Shown here one piece after another: positions 49,326-59,639 of a DNA stretch of 64,000 nucleotides. The first letter of the stretch is position 1, and every line of letters starts with the position of its first letter. The translations under genes and the position numbers were made by a program. The stretch is from Photobacterium jeanii (GTDB lineage Bacteria; Pseudomonadota; Gammaproteobacteria; Enterobacterales; Vibrionaceae), in contig NZ_LVHF01000025.1 in NCBI RefSeq assembly GCF_001650345.1, forward strand, positions 223,548 through 287,547, given 5' to 3'. The notes beneath the pieces are model-generated. The model saw nothing but the letters and a program-made list of their open reading frames with translations, searched no databases and was not told the DNA's origin.

Positions 49326-50885
49326 ATGAGTAACGAAGCAACAAAGCCAACACCAGAGGCGTCGTCTGGTGCTATGAATAAGTTTTTAAACTTTATCGAG
49401 CGTGCAGGTAACAAGATCCCAGATCCTGCATTGCTATTCTTCTGGGGCCTGATCATCGTTTGGGTACTGTCAGCCCTATTATCTCAAGTCGATTTTGGCT
49501 TCATTCATCCGGTTACTGGACAAGCGGTTGAAGTTAAGAACTTGCTAACTGGTGAGTCGTTTGCCAATTTCCTTGCCACTATGGTGAAAAACTTCACCGG
49601 TTTTGCTCCTCTGGGTATCGTATTAGTGGCGATGCTTGGTGTAGGTGTGGCTGAAGCATCTGGCTTTATTAATACTGGCCTGAAAAAGATGCTTAACTTC
49701 ACGCCAGCGAAACTGCTAACGCCAATGCTGATTTTGGTGGCGATTGTTTCGCACACCGCAGCAGACGCAGGTTACGTACTGGTTATTCCACTGGGTGGTA
49801 TTATCTTCCACGCTGCTGGTCGTCACCCGCTAGCGGGTATCGCTGCGGCCTTTGCCGGTGTTTCAGGTGGTTTCTCTGCTAACTTTATTCCTTCAGGTAT
49901 CGATCCACTTCTAGCGGGCTTCACTCAGTCTGCCGCGCAAATTTTAGATCCTGACTACATTGTTAACCCACTGTCGAACCTAATGTTCACTGGTCTATCT
50001 TCAATTCTTGTGATTGGTGTGGGCTGGTATGTGACCGAGCGAATTATCGAACCACGTTTAGCAAGTACGCCAGTTGATGAAGATGCTGAAGAAGCGCCGG
50101 ATATGGGCTCGTTCACCGAGCTAGAAAGTAAAGCTTTCTCGCGCGCTGGTTGGGCAATGGTTGCGGGTATCGTGGTGTTGGTGGCTTCGGTATTCCCTGA
50201 AAGCTCTCCACTGCGTTCACCTGAAGGTGAGATCACCGCTTTTGGCGCACCGCTAATGCAGTCGATTGTACCGCTGATCTTCATTTTGTTTGTGATCCCT
50301 GGTGTGGTTTATGGCCGCGTGGCAGGAACATTCAAGTCAAGTGATGACGTGATTAAAGCGATGTCAGCGACCATGAGCAGCATGGGTAGCTTCATGGTAA
50401 TGGCGTTCTTTATCGCGCAATTCCTAGTGGCTTTCACTCAATCTAACCTAGGTACGCTATTGGCGCTATCGGGCGCGGAAATGCTTCACGCGATGAACCT
50501 ACCAGGTCAGGTAACGATTGTGGGTATGATCCTGCTAACAGCGTTTGTTAACCTGTTGGTCGGTTCGGCATCGGCGAAGTGGGCACTGATCGGTCCTATC
50601 CTAGTACCTATGCTAATGGCTGTTGGTATTTCTCCTGAGCTAACCCAAGCGGCTTACCGTGTTGGTGACTCAGTATCGAATATCATTTCGCCAATGATGG
50701 TGTTCTTCCCGCTAGTTGTGGTTTACATGCAGCGTTACGTGAAGAGTTCTGGTATCGGCTCATTGGCTTCGATGATGATGCCATACTCGATTGCGATGCT
50801 GATTGGCTGGACTGCCTTCTTGTTGGTGTACTGGGCACTGGGTATCCCACTAGGTATTCAAGCACCATACACTTACTCAATGTAA
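49326..50885 (+). CDS. AbgT family transporter (first copy)
   Basis: Inner-membrane transporter of the AbgT family. Members import p-aminobenzoyl-glutamate (AbgT) or export sulfonamides (MtrF, YdaH). The 519-residue protein has about eleven to thirteen hydrophobic helices and the family motifs IERAGNKIPDPALLFFWGL near the start, SHTAADAGYVLVIPLGG and FAGVSGGFSANFIPSGIDP. The C-terminal hairpin-loop region is SASAKWALIGPILVPMLM. A second AbgT gene lies downstream. No peptidase genes abgAB are adjacent, so the substrate is open. Confidence 0.92.
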   Translation: MSNEATKPTPEASSGAMNKFLNFIERAGNKIPDPALLFFWGLIIVWVLSALLSQVDFGFIHPVTGQAVEVKNLLTGESFANFLATMVKNFTGFAPLGIVLVAMLGVGVAEASGFINTGLKKMLNFTPAKLLTPMLILVAIVSHTAADAGYVLVIPLGGIIFHAAGRHPLAGIAAAFAGVSGGFSANFIPSGIDPLLAGFTQSAAQILDPDYIVNPLSNLMFTGLSSILVIGVGWYVTERIIEPRLASTPVDEDAEEAPDMGSFTELESKAFSRAGWAMVAGIVVLVASVFPESSPLRSPEGEITAFGAPLMQSIVPLIFILFVIPGVVYGRVAGTFKSSDDVIKAMSATMSSMGSFMVMAFFIAQFLVAFTQSNLGTLLALSGAEMLHAMNLPGQVTIVGMILLTAFVNLLVGSASAKWALIGPILVPMLMAVGISPELTQAAYRVGDSVSNIISPMMVFFPLVVVYMQRYVKSSGIGSLASMMMPYSIAMLIGWTAFLLVYWALGIPLGIQAPYTYSM

Positions 50886-51365
50886 GTCAATTACCACTAA
50901 AACTAGTGTTTTATGCTAAAGCCCTGCCAGAGCAGGGCTTTTTTTATGGCTGGGATTTTACATATATGCTTCATATTGAAACTTCGCCAATAGGAGGCTA
51001 GAGAGAGAGTAAACACTTTTCAATCGCTTGCTGTATCTGGCGATGATCATTATTTAACGTGTTTAACTTAATGATATTTCAGATGAATAGTTAATGTTTT
51101 GTGCATGATTTATAGCTTATAGCGATAATTGTAAAAAAATTGAAATTTAATGCTAAAGTTTTTTGCTCTGATATCTCTTTTGTGTTTAGAGGAAGTATCT
51201 GTTTGAGTGGTTCGTTATGGCTGTATTAACTTTCAGCCTGAGTGGTGATGGATATTCCCCCTGTTAAAGCCATATTGGTGGTGTTTTACTCTGAAAAATC
51301 ACTTTGTTACTGTGCCAGCACAACATCACAAAATAACTCAATCGATAAATATAGGAAGTACGATT
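50886..51365. other. Intergenic region between the two AbgT genes
   Basis: 480 bp without a credible ORF. A strong terminator at 50918 ends the first gene, so the second has its own promoter here. The stretch is AT-rich; no operator was recognised. Confidence 0.55.
50918..50946 (+). terminator. Intrinsic terminator after the first AbgT gene
   Basis: AAAGCCCTGC and GCAGGGCTTT form a 10-bp stem with a CAGA loop and a seven-T tail. Confidence 0.95.
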
Positions 51366-52922
51366 ATGAGTGAGACTTTCAGTCCTCCCCCGAGACAGGG
51401 CGGTATCATTGGCTTTATTGAGCGCGCCGGTAAGAAGATCCCCGATCCTGTTATCATCTTCATGTTTCTTTTCGTTTTCTCTCTTGCTTTAACAGCGATC
51501 TTCGGCGGCCTTACGTTCCAAACTATGGCCTCTGATGGTGGTGTCGCTAACTACACTTTGAAGAACATGACTCAAGCCGAACACCTTCGTTGGATGTTTG
51601 ATAACGCGCTATTACAAAACTGGCTAGCATTTGGTCACGGTGTATTGGGTATCATCCTGATCGTGATGTTAGGTGTCGGTATCGCAGAAAATTCTGGCTT
51701 ATTGACTGCGGTGATCAAAAAAGTCGGTCTGAGTATCAGTGACCGTTGGTTACCACTACTGGTTGTTTTCTTGGGTATCATGAGCTCGATTGCGACTGAT
51801 GCTGGTTACCTTGTATTAATTCCTTTGGCGGGCTTACTGTATGCTGGTTTGGGTAAAAACCCATTGATCGGTATGGCGGCTGCGTTTGCCGGGGTATCGG
51901 CAGGCTTTAGTGCTAACTTGATCCCAGCAACACCGGTTGATGTGGTATTGGGTGCTAACGCACGTATTTTCGCTGAAGCGCAAGGTGTTCCTTTTGAGAC
52001 TGCAAAAGGTGAGCCTTTAAACCCTGCGACCATGCACTACTACTTCATTTTTGTATCGACTTTCTTGCTTGCAGGTCTGGGCGCTTGGGTAACAAAACGT
52101 TTTGTCGCACCACGTTTAGAAAAGATGTCATACGTGCTGCCAGAAGACATGAACTTGGATGATTTCCAAGTGACCGATAAAGAAAAGAAAGGTCTTCGTT
52201 GGGCGGGTGTTGGTTTGGTTGTGGCACTGCTTGCAGTATACGGCTTAGCGACAGGGCCACTTGCGCCATACACCAATGATGCGGGTCGTGTAGTCACGCC
52301 TTACCTTGATAATGTGATTTTACTGATTGCGATGGTCTTTGCGATTGTTGGTATCAGTTTTGGTTACGCGACAGGTAAATTCAAAAAAGTACAAGACGTA
52401 GTTAAAGCGATGGTGAAGCAAATGAACACCATGGGCTACATCTTGGTACTGACTTTCTTCTGTTACAACTTCTTAGCGCTACTAAGCTACTCGGGTTTAG
52501 GGACTTACATTACTTACCTTGGTGCGACGCTACTTGAATCGTTGAGCCTACAGAAGTTTCCAATCGGTTTGATCATTGGTTTTGTATTGACAACAGCACT
52601 GATCAACTTGTTCGTGGGTGGTCTAACATCGAAATGGATGCTACTGGGTCCTATCTTTGTACCTATGTTGTACCAAGTAAACCCGAACATGACACCAGAT
52701 CTTGTTGCTGCGGCATACCGTATTGCTGATTCATCAACGAACATCATCACCCCGATGATGAGCTACGCGGGTGTTATTCTTGCCTTCATGCGTAAGTACA
52801 AACCAGAGCTAACGTTTGGTGATGTGATTGCGATGATGGTGCCATACTCGCTTGCTTTCCTATCGGTATGGACAACAGTATTGGTATGTTTCTTCGCGTT
52901 TGAAATCCCACTGGGTTTCTAA
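51366..52922 (+). CDS. AbgT family transporter (second copy)
   Basis: A 518-residue paralogue of the preceding transporter. The ATG at 51366 (MSETFSPPPRQGG) has GGAAG upstream and matches family starts better than the in-frame ATG at 51312. The same motifs occur: IERAGKKIPDPVIIFMFLF, SIATDAGYLVLIPLAG, FAGVSAGFSANLIPATPVD and TSKWMLLGPIFVPMLY. The periplasmic loop after the third helix region and the central NLDD-rich loop differ from copy one. It has an independent leader and a terminator shared with the converging fghA. Confidence 0.92.
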   Translation: MSETFSPPPRQGGIIGFIERAGKKIPDPVIIFMFLFVFSLALTAIFGGLTFQTMASDGGVANYTLKNMTQAEHLRWMFDNALLQNWLAFGHGVLGIILIVMLGVGIAENSGLLTAVIKKVGLSISDRWLPLLVVFLGIMSSIATDAGYLVLIPLAGLLYAGLGKNPLIGMAAAFAGVSAGFSANLIPATPVDVVLGANARIFAEAQGVPFETAKGEPLNPATMHYYFIFVSTFLLAGLGAWVTKRFVAPRLEKMSYVLPEDMNLDDFQVTDKEKKGLRWAGVGLVVALLAVYGLATGPLAPYTNDAGRVVTPYLDNVILLIAMVFAIVGISFGYATGKFKKVQDVVKAMVKQMNTMGYILVLTFFCYNFLALLSYSGLGTYITYLGATLLESLSLQKFPIGLIIGFVLTTALINLFVGGLTSKWMLLGPIFVPMLYQVNPNMTPDLVAAAYRIADSSTNIITPMMSYAGVILAFMRKYKPELTFGDVIAMMVPYSLAFLSVWTTVLVCFFAFEIPLGF

Positions 52923-52952
52923 ACTGCTAACGTGCTTCTCTTACTGTAAAGA

Positions 52953-52978
52953 AACAAAGCCCAGCAATGGGCTTTGTT
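52953..52978 (+). terminator. Bidirectional terminator between the second AbgT gene and fghA
   Basis: AACAAAGCCC and GGGCTTTGTT form a 10-bp stem with an AGCAAT loop. T-rich sequence follows on both strands (TTGTTGT, TTTGTTTC). Confidence 0.85.
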
Positions 52979-53014
52979 GTATCTGTCTGTTGCCTCGTTC
53001 AGCGTGAACGGGTG

Positions 53015-53860
53015 TTAACGGACAAGGTGCTCTGCATGGAAGCGTAAGTGCTCCTCAATAAAGCTGGCAATGAAGTAATAGCTGTGATCATAGCCTTCTT
53101 GCAAACGCAGGGTGATAGGGTAGTTCGCCTGCTCGGCGGCAGCAATCAGAGCATCAGGTTTTAGCTGCTCGCTTAAGAAGTTATCTTGAGTACCTTGATC
53201 AACCAGAATCGGTAATTGTTGCTCGGCTTTGGCGATCAGCGCACAGCTATCGTATTCCAACCATGTTTGTTGATCAGTGCCTAAGTAGCCAGTAAGGGCT
53301 TTTTGTCCCCACGGACAGTTTACTGGATTGGTGATCGGGCTAAAGGCTGAAATCGAGCGGTAACGATCTGGATTTTTCAAACCAATGGTAAGGGCGCCGT
53401 GTCCACCCATAGAGTGACCACTGATTGCACGCTCTGTGGTGACAGGGAAATTCGCTTCGATCAGAGCAGGGAGTTCGCTCACCACATAGTCATACATTTG
53501 GTAATGACGTTGCCAAGGCGCTTGGGTCGCATTGACATAAAAGCCGGCGCCAAGACCAAAGTCATAGCTACCTTCAGCATCATCGGGGACATCGTCGCCA
53601 CGCGGGCTGGTATCTGGTGCCACGATCGCAATGCCTAGCTCAGCCGCTAAACGCTGCGCTCCGGCTTTTTGCATGAAGTTTTCATCGGTACAGGTTAAGC
53701 CCGATAGCCAGTACAGCACTGGGACGGATTGACCGCTAGCGATTTGCGGTGGTAGAAAAATCGCAAAGCGCATCTGGCAGTTTAAGCTGGTGGAGTGGTG
53801 AGTGTATTGCTTGTGCCAGCCGCCAAAACTTTTGTTGGCACTGATGTTTTCTAAGGTCAT
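53015..53860 (-). CDS. fghA: S-formylglutathione hydrolase
   Basis: Hydrolyses S-formylglutathione to formate and glutathione, the last step of glutathione-dependent formaldehyde oxidation. The 281-residue alpha/beta hydrolase of the esterase D family has the nucleophile Ser in GHSMGGHGA, the oxyanion region WLSGLTCTDENFMQKAG, Asp in VDQGTQDNFL and His in GYDHSYYFIASF. It lies 80 bp after frmA on the same strand, so the two form an operon. Confidence 0.96.
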   Translation of the reverse strand: MTLENISANKSFGGWHKQYTHHSTSLNCQMRFAIFLPPQIASGQSVPVLYWLSGLTCTDENFMQKAGAQRLAAELGIAIVAPDTSPRGDDVPDDAEGSYDFGLGAGFYVNATQAPWQRHYQMYDYVVSELPALIEANFPVTTERAISGHSMGGHGALTIGLKNPDRYRSISAFSPITNPVNCPWGQKALTGYLGTDQQTWLEYDSCALIAKAEQQLPILVDQGTQDNFLSEQLKPDALIAAAEQANYPITLRLQEGYDHSYYFIASFIEEHLRFHAEHLVR

Positions 53861-53940
53861 TGTCGGCTCTCAATCTTAAACAAGATAACAAACAGCACTG
53901 CTAATGCAGTGCTGAATGAAATGCGGGAACGGATAGGGGA

Positions 53941-55347
<1,407 letters not shown>

Positions 55348-56226
55348 ATGTTGCTGTGGGAAGGGGTGATGGAGTTTGTTGCCGTTGCCGAACGTGAGAG
55401 CTTTACCAGTGCGGCTAAGCAATTGGGCATTTCTACCGCGCAAGTGAGCCGTCAGATCAGTGCGCTGGAAACGCGGTTAAGTACCAAACTGTTCTACCGA
55501 ACAACGCGAAAAGTGTCGTTGACCGAAGAAGGGCAGATTTATTATCGCCACTGTCGCCAAGTGATCGATGGTTTGGAAGAAGCCGAGCGGGCGATCACCA
55601 GTCTGCGTGATAAACCACAAGGTTTAGTCAAGCTTACCGCGCCTGTGACCTATGGTGAGCAATTCATTATGCCGCTGCTCAACGACTTCCAACTCCAATA
55701 TCCAGAAGTTGCGATCAGCGTTGATCTCACCAACCAGCAAGTGGACTTGGTAGAAGCAGGATATGATTTGGCGATCCGTTTGGGCCATTTATCAAGTTCA
55801 AGCATGATGGCGAAAAAGCTAACTTCGCGAACGCAATATGTGTGTGCCTCGCCTCAGTATCTCGCGACATATGGCACTCCCCATTCGTTGTCTGAATTGA
55901 GCCAACATAACTGCTTACTCGGAAATCACGATCACTGGCGCTTCCAAGAAAGTGATAAAGCTAAATCGGTCAAAGTTGGTGGTAGTCTTCGTTGTAATAG
56001 TGGTTATGGATTATTAGACGCCGCGCTTAAAGGACTCGGTTTAGTGCAACTGCCAGACTATTATGTTTCTGAGGCGTTAGCGTCAGGACGATTGGTGGCT
56101 GTGCTGACCCAGTATCAAGAGCCCGAAGAGGGGATTTGGGCGCTGTATCCTCATAACCGTCACTTGTCACCCAAAGTACGGATGCTGGTGGATTATCTCG
56201 CTCAAGGGCTCGATAATTCGCTATAA
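55348..56226 (+). CDS. LysR family transcriptional regulator
   Basis: A 292-residue LysR regulator with an N-terminal helix-turn-helix (about 10-65, SFTSAAKQLGISTAQVSRQISALE) and a periplasmic-binding-like effector domain. CAGGTG precedes the ATG. The sequence resembles the CrgA/AaeR-type subgroup. It is divergent from frmA-fghA, making it the probable regulator of formaldehyde detoxification here. The inducer is unknown. tadA starts 39 bp after it, so the two may share a transcript. Confidence 0.88.
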   Translation: MLLWEGVMEFVAVAERESFTSAAKQLGISTAQVSRQISALETRLSTKLFYRTTRKVSLTEEGQIYYRHCRQVIDGLEEAERAITSLRDKPQGLVKLTAPVTYGEQFIMPLLNDFQLQYPEVAISVDLTNQQVDLVEAGYDLAIRLGHLSSSSMMAKKLTSRTQYVCASPQYLATYGTPHSLSELSQHNCLLGNHDHWRFQESDKAKSVKVGGSLRCNSGYGLLDAALKGLGLVQLPDYYVSEALASGRLVAVLTQYQEPEEGIWALYPHNRHLSPKVRMLVDYLAQGLDNSL

Positions 56227-56244
56227 TCGCGACCCCAAAATTGA

Positions 56245-56778
<534 letters not shown>

Positions 56779-56807
56779 CTGTAAAGATAACGATAAATAG
56801 GATCGCC

Positions 56808-57221
56808 ATGTCATCGAATTTCAAACAACAGCAGATTGGTAACGTTGCGTTAGTGGTTGAAAACTACGACGACGCCATTGCGTTTTATACCCAGAAATTG
56901 GGCTTTGAGTTGGTTGAAGATACCGATCTTGGTGGTGGTAAGCGCTGGGTACAGGTGACGCCACCCAATTCCAACGGCACCAACTTACTGTTGGCGCAAG
57001 CAAGCACTGATGAGCAGCGCCACAGCATAGGTAATCAAACTGGCGGTCGGGTATTTTTATTCCTGCAAACCGATGACTTTTGGCGTGATTACCATGCCAT
57101 GAAGCAGCAAGGGGTGACTTTTAATGAAGAGCCTCGAATTGAAGAGTACGGCACTGTGGTGGTATTCCAAGATTTGTACGGTAATAAATGGGATTTGTTG
57201 CAGCTAACCGCGAAGTCCTAG
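56808..57221 (+). CDS. VOC (glyoxalase/bleomycin-resistance) superfamily protein
   Basis: A 137-residue single-chain VOC protein with two beta-alpha-beta-beta-beta modules. Visible features are the start VALVVENYDDAIAFYTQKLGFEL and the end VVVFQDLYGNKWDLLQ. A putative metal-ligand Glu lies near EEPRIEEYGTVVVF. Members include glyoxalases, dioxygenases and resistance proteins, so the reaction cannot be named. It follows tadA by 29 bp and may be co-transcribed. A strong bidirectional terminator lies downstream. Confidence 0.85.
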   Translation: MSSNFKQQQIGNVALVVENYDDAIAFYTQKLGFELVEDTDLGGGKRWVQVTPPNSNGTNLLLAQASTDEQRHSIGNQTGGRVFLFLQTDDFWRDYHAMKQQGVTFNEEPRIEEYGTVVVFQDLYGNKWDLLQLTAKS

Positions 57222-57293
57222 TTTTCTCTCGCTGGTTTGTTGAACGTCATTTCTATTCGCACTGACTCTTGAGTGAGCACTCAGTCAAATCGC

Positions 57294-57324
57294 AAAAAGC
57301 TCGCCTTATTTGGCGAGCTTTTTT
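57294..57324. terminator. Bidirectional terminator
   Basis: AAAAAGCTCGCC and GGCGAGCTTTTT form a 12-bp stem with a TTATTT loop, followed by T runs on both strands. It serves the VOC gene on the plus strand and the small ORF at 57373-57528 on the minus strand. Confidence 0.93.
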
Positions 57325-57372
57325 ATTGGTGATGAGCCTCGCTAGCGACTCGCGCTAGGAGCTTTAGCTGGT

Positions 57373-57528
57373 TTATGCCGCTTCATTAAGAATTGAAATG
57401 GCAAACCCACGCTGGCGCCATAAAATTTTACGGCGGATGATGGTGCTTTGGCGTTTACGGCGAGTTGCCGCTGACGTCATGCGTTTTTTGAAAGAGGAAT
57501 TGGCTGATTTTCTTTTAAATAATTTCAT
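57373..57528 (-). CDS. Small very basic protein (51 residues), hypothetical
   Basis: An ORF of 51 codons between the VOC gene and mltF. AGGAGG lies four bases before its ATG, one of the best ribosome sites in the window, and a strong terminator sits about 50 bp beyond its stop. The product is rich in Lys and Arg (for example KKRMTSAATRRKRQ and IIRRKILWRQR) with a short C-terminal hydrophobic stretch. It has no domain I recognise. A longer ORF on the opposite strand (57398-57655) lacks a ribosome site. The protein could bind nucleic acid or membranes; this is a guess from charge alone. Confidence 0.6.
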   Translation of the reverse strand: MKLFKRKSANSSFKKRMTSAATRRKRQSTIIRRKILWRQRGFAISILNEAA

Positions 57529-57688
57529 TCATCCTCCTAGTCTCGGAGTAAATATCTATAGGGTTAATTTTACTGACTTGTACGAGCGTGAGAATGATGA
57601 AGATCGAAAATTACCGTACTGGATCTCATTATTCGCGTTATCGAGCGTGACCTGAACCTCAAAATGCGCGAATGATTGCGAATGAACA
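57529..57688. other. Region between the small basic ORF and mltF
   Basis: 160 bp that should hold the minus-strand promoter of the small ORF. On the minus strand, TATAGA near 57560 is a possible -10. No other element was recognised. Confidence 0.35.
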
Positions 57689-57690
57689 AA

Positions 57691-57720
57691 AAAAAGACCT
57701 GCTCAGTGGCAGGTCTTTTT
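57691..57720 (-). terminator. Intrinsic terminator after mltF
   Basis: On the minus strand AAAAAGACCTGC and GCAGGTCTTTTT form a 12-bp stem with a 6-base loop and an eight-T tail. It lies just 15 bp after the stop codon. Confidence 0.95.
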
Positions 57721-57734
57721 GATGCTGGTTACGG

Positions 57735-59252
57735 TTATTGTGCCGCAGTGGCTGCGCTGGTCGTCTCGGTGGCAACCGCTCCGCTGACTACGTTAGCTTG
57801 TTTGGCGGGCGCTTGAATGGTTTGCAGGCCATCGACACTTGCCACGCTCTGCTCTTGTACTGGTTGGCTATGGGCTTGTTCATAACCAATGATGCTCTGA
57901 TAGTAGCGACGAATGTTTTCCACATAGTTTAGTGCTTCGTCACCACGCGCGTAACCGTAGCGAGTTTGCTTGTAGTATTTACGTTGGCGCAGTAGCGGTA
58001 AACGCTGTTTTACATCACTCCACGCATCAGGGTTACCGCCTTGCTTTTTGGTTAAGCGACGGGCATCCATCATATGACCAAAGCCGACATTGTATGAGGC
58101 CAGGGCGAACCACACTTTCTCATGCTCTGCGATACTGTCTGGCACGCGGGCGATCATCTTGCTCAGGTAAGCACTACCGCCACGGATACTTTGCTCAGGA
58201 TCGAGGCGGTTTTTCACTCCGACCGATTTTGCCGTCGGCAGTGTTAGCATCATCATACCGCGCACACCAGTAGGTGATACCGCACGCGGATTCCAGTGTG
58301 ATTCTTGGTACGACAGCGCCGCCAATAAACGCCAGTCAAATTCGTTGGCATACTGTTTAAACAAGGCTTCCCAACGTGGTAGTTTTTTCTCAATCGCACG
58401 TAAGAAGGCACGGGTATCGACGTAGTCGAAAGAATCGACATGACCGAAGTATTTCTCTTCAAGGGCGACAAGTTCGCCACTTTGCTGGATCTCACCAAAG
58501 AACTCGATCAACAAGGCATACAAGCTATCGTTGTTGGCTTCATTAACAAACCAAGCGATTGGCTCATCTTCGGTTAACTCCATTGCAATCGCGATATCAG
58601 GGTGGATGCGCTGCAAAAGGGCGACATCAACAGAGTCTGCAACGGTGAAATCTAGCTCGCCAGTAGACACTAAACGCAGTAGCTCGTCGCTATCGGTATC
58701 GTCAGCGGTTTGCCATTCTAGTTCTGGATAAAGCTCTTTCAGTTGGCGTAGGCGTTTCTCGTGGCTAGAGCCTTTTATCACCTCTAGACTACCTTTGTTC
58801 AGTGCAAGGTCGCTGGGCTTACGAGGGCGCCAGTTGCCTTTTTTGTACACCACAACTTGGCTAGCAAAGTAATACGCCGGGGCAGCTTTAAAATGGGCAA
58901 TACGATCAGGAGTGATGGTTAAGCCTGCCGCGATCATATCGACATCGCCACGTTTGAGTGCTGGAAATAACCCTGAGAGGGTAAACATTGGTTGCATTTC
59001 CAGTTTCACACCCAGTTTTTTGGCAAAGCGCTGCGCTAACTCATAATCTAGCCCGGTAGGGCCATCGTTTCCTATGTAGTAAGAAAGCTGATTATTCAGC
59101 GTACCAACACGTAATACACCGCTTTCACGGATACGTTCTAAGTCGGTTTGGTTTTGGCTTTGCCATTTACAACCACTCAACCCTAGGCAAGTTAATAAGA
59201 TCAGAACCCAAGTGTTGAGGCGATTAATGAATGAATGACTGTTCAAAAACAC
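57735..59252 (-). CDS. mltF: Membrane-bound lytic murein transglycosylase F
   Basis: Cleaves peptidoglycan glycan strands to form anhydromuropeptides at the outer membrane. The 505-residue protein has a lipobox LSGC with Cys28. A type-3 solute-binding-like regulatory domain follows (about 45-270, ESGVLRVGTLNNQLSYY). The SLT catalytic domain (about 295-460) has catalytic Glu317 in SYQESHWNP and a typical ASYNVGFGHMMDA motif. The last 45 residues are a Gln/Ala-rich tail with no known fold. It is divergent from purL, as in E. coli. Confidence 0.96.
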   Translation of the reverse strand: MFLNSHSFINRLNTWVLILLTCLGLSGCKWQSQNQTDLERIRESGVLRVGTLNNQLSYYIGNDGPTGLDYELAQRFAKKLGVKLEMQPMFTLSGLFPALKRGDVDMIAAGLTITPDRIAHFKAAPAYYFASQVVVYKKGNWRPRKPSDLALNKGSLEVIKGSSHEKRLRQLKELYPELEWQTADDTDSDELLRLVSTGELDFTVADSVDVALLQRIHPDIAIAMELTEDEPIAWFVNEANNDSLYALLIEFFGEIQQSGELVALEEKYFGHVDSFDYVDTRAFLRAIEKKLPRWEALFKQYANEFDWRLLAALSYQESHWNPRAVSPTGVRGMMMLTLPTAKSVGVKNRLDPEQSIRGGSAYLSKMIARVPDSIAEHEKVWFALASYNVGFGHMMDARRLTKKQGGNPDAWSDVKQRLPLLRQRKYYKQTRYGYARGDEALNYVENIRRYYQSIIGYEQAHSQPVQEQSVASVDGLQTIQAPAKQANVVSGAVATETTSAATAAQ

Positions 59253-59454
59253 ATGCTCATCGTTATAGTTTGGTGTTCTTTATACCAAAGCTGGAATGAT
59301 CCTCAAAGTAAGTGGCTAGCAAATACTTGATTTCATGTTTTGTACCGCTAGTGGTGTAGTTGCATATCGACGGTGGTGTTTTTGGTGCGTAATGGGTTAA
59401 AAGGGGAGGAAACAGGCTTTTTTTCACTGAAATTACGACTGATTGAAAAAAAAC

Positions 59455-59470
59455 ACGCAAACGGTTGCGT
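59455..59470 (+). promoter_or_regulatory. PurR operator of purL
   Basis: ACGCAAACGGTTGCGT matches the PurR consensus ACGCAAACGTTTGCGT at 15 of 16 positions and is a near-perfect palindrome. It lies just upstream of the -35 region of purL, as expected for hypoxanthine/guanine-dependent repression. Confidence 0.92.
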
Positions 59471-59476
59471 CAGGTG

Positions 59477-59505
59477 TTACGTCGCCAAACAATTTGCCTT
59501 ATACT
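59477..59505 (+). promoter_or_regulatory. Probable purL promoter
   Basis: TTACGT and TATACT are separated by 17 bp. The leader to the ATG at 59640 is about 125 nt. The PurR box sits immediately upstream. Confidence 0.6.
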
Positions 59506-59639
59506 ACGCCCGAACATGAGACCTACCCCTCGGTATTGAGTGGTGTTAAGGCTGAAAAAGGTGACATTGATGTAATAAAACAGAGTGTTTGTTAGATCAA
59601 TTTCACCTTCATTCAACTGCTAATCGAGAGTCGTCACAC

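Larger units (their letters stand above)
59253..59639. other. Divergent mltF/purL intergenic region
   Basis: 387 bp without a credible ORF. It contains the purL promoter and PurR box and must also hold the mltF promoter. The in-frame TTG at 59589 is an unlikely purL start. Confidence 0.6.

Noticed and set aside
57398..57655. 85-codon plus-strand ORF between the VOC gene and mltF
   Set aside because: It has no ribosome site and is antisense to a shorter ORF with AGGAGG and a terminator; the minus-strand ORF is the better gene candidate.
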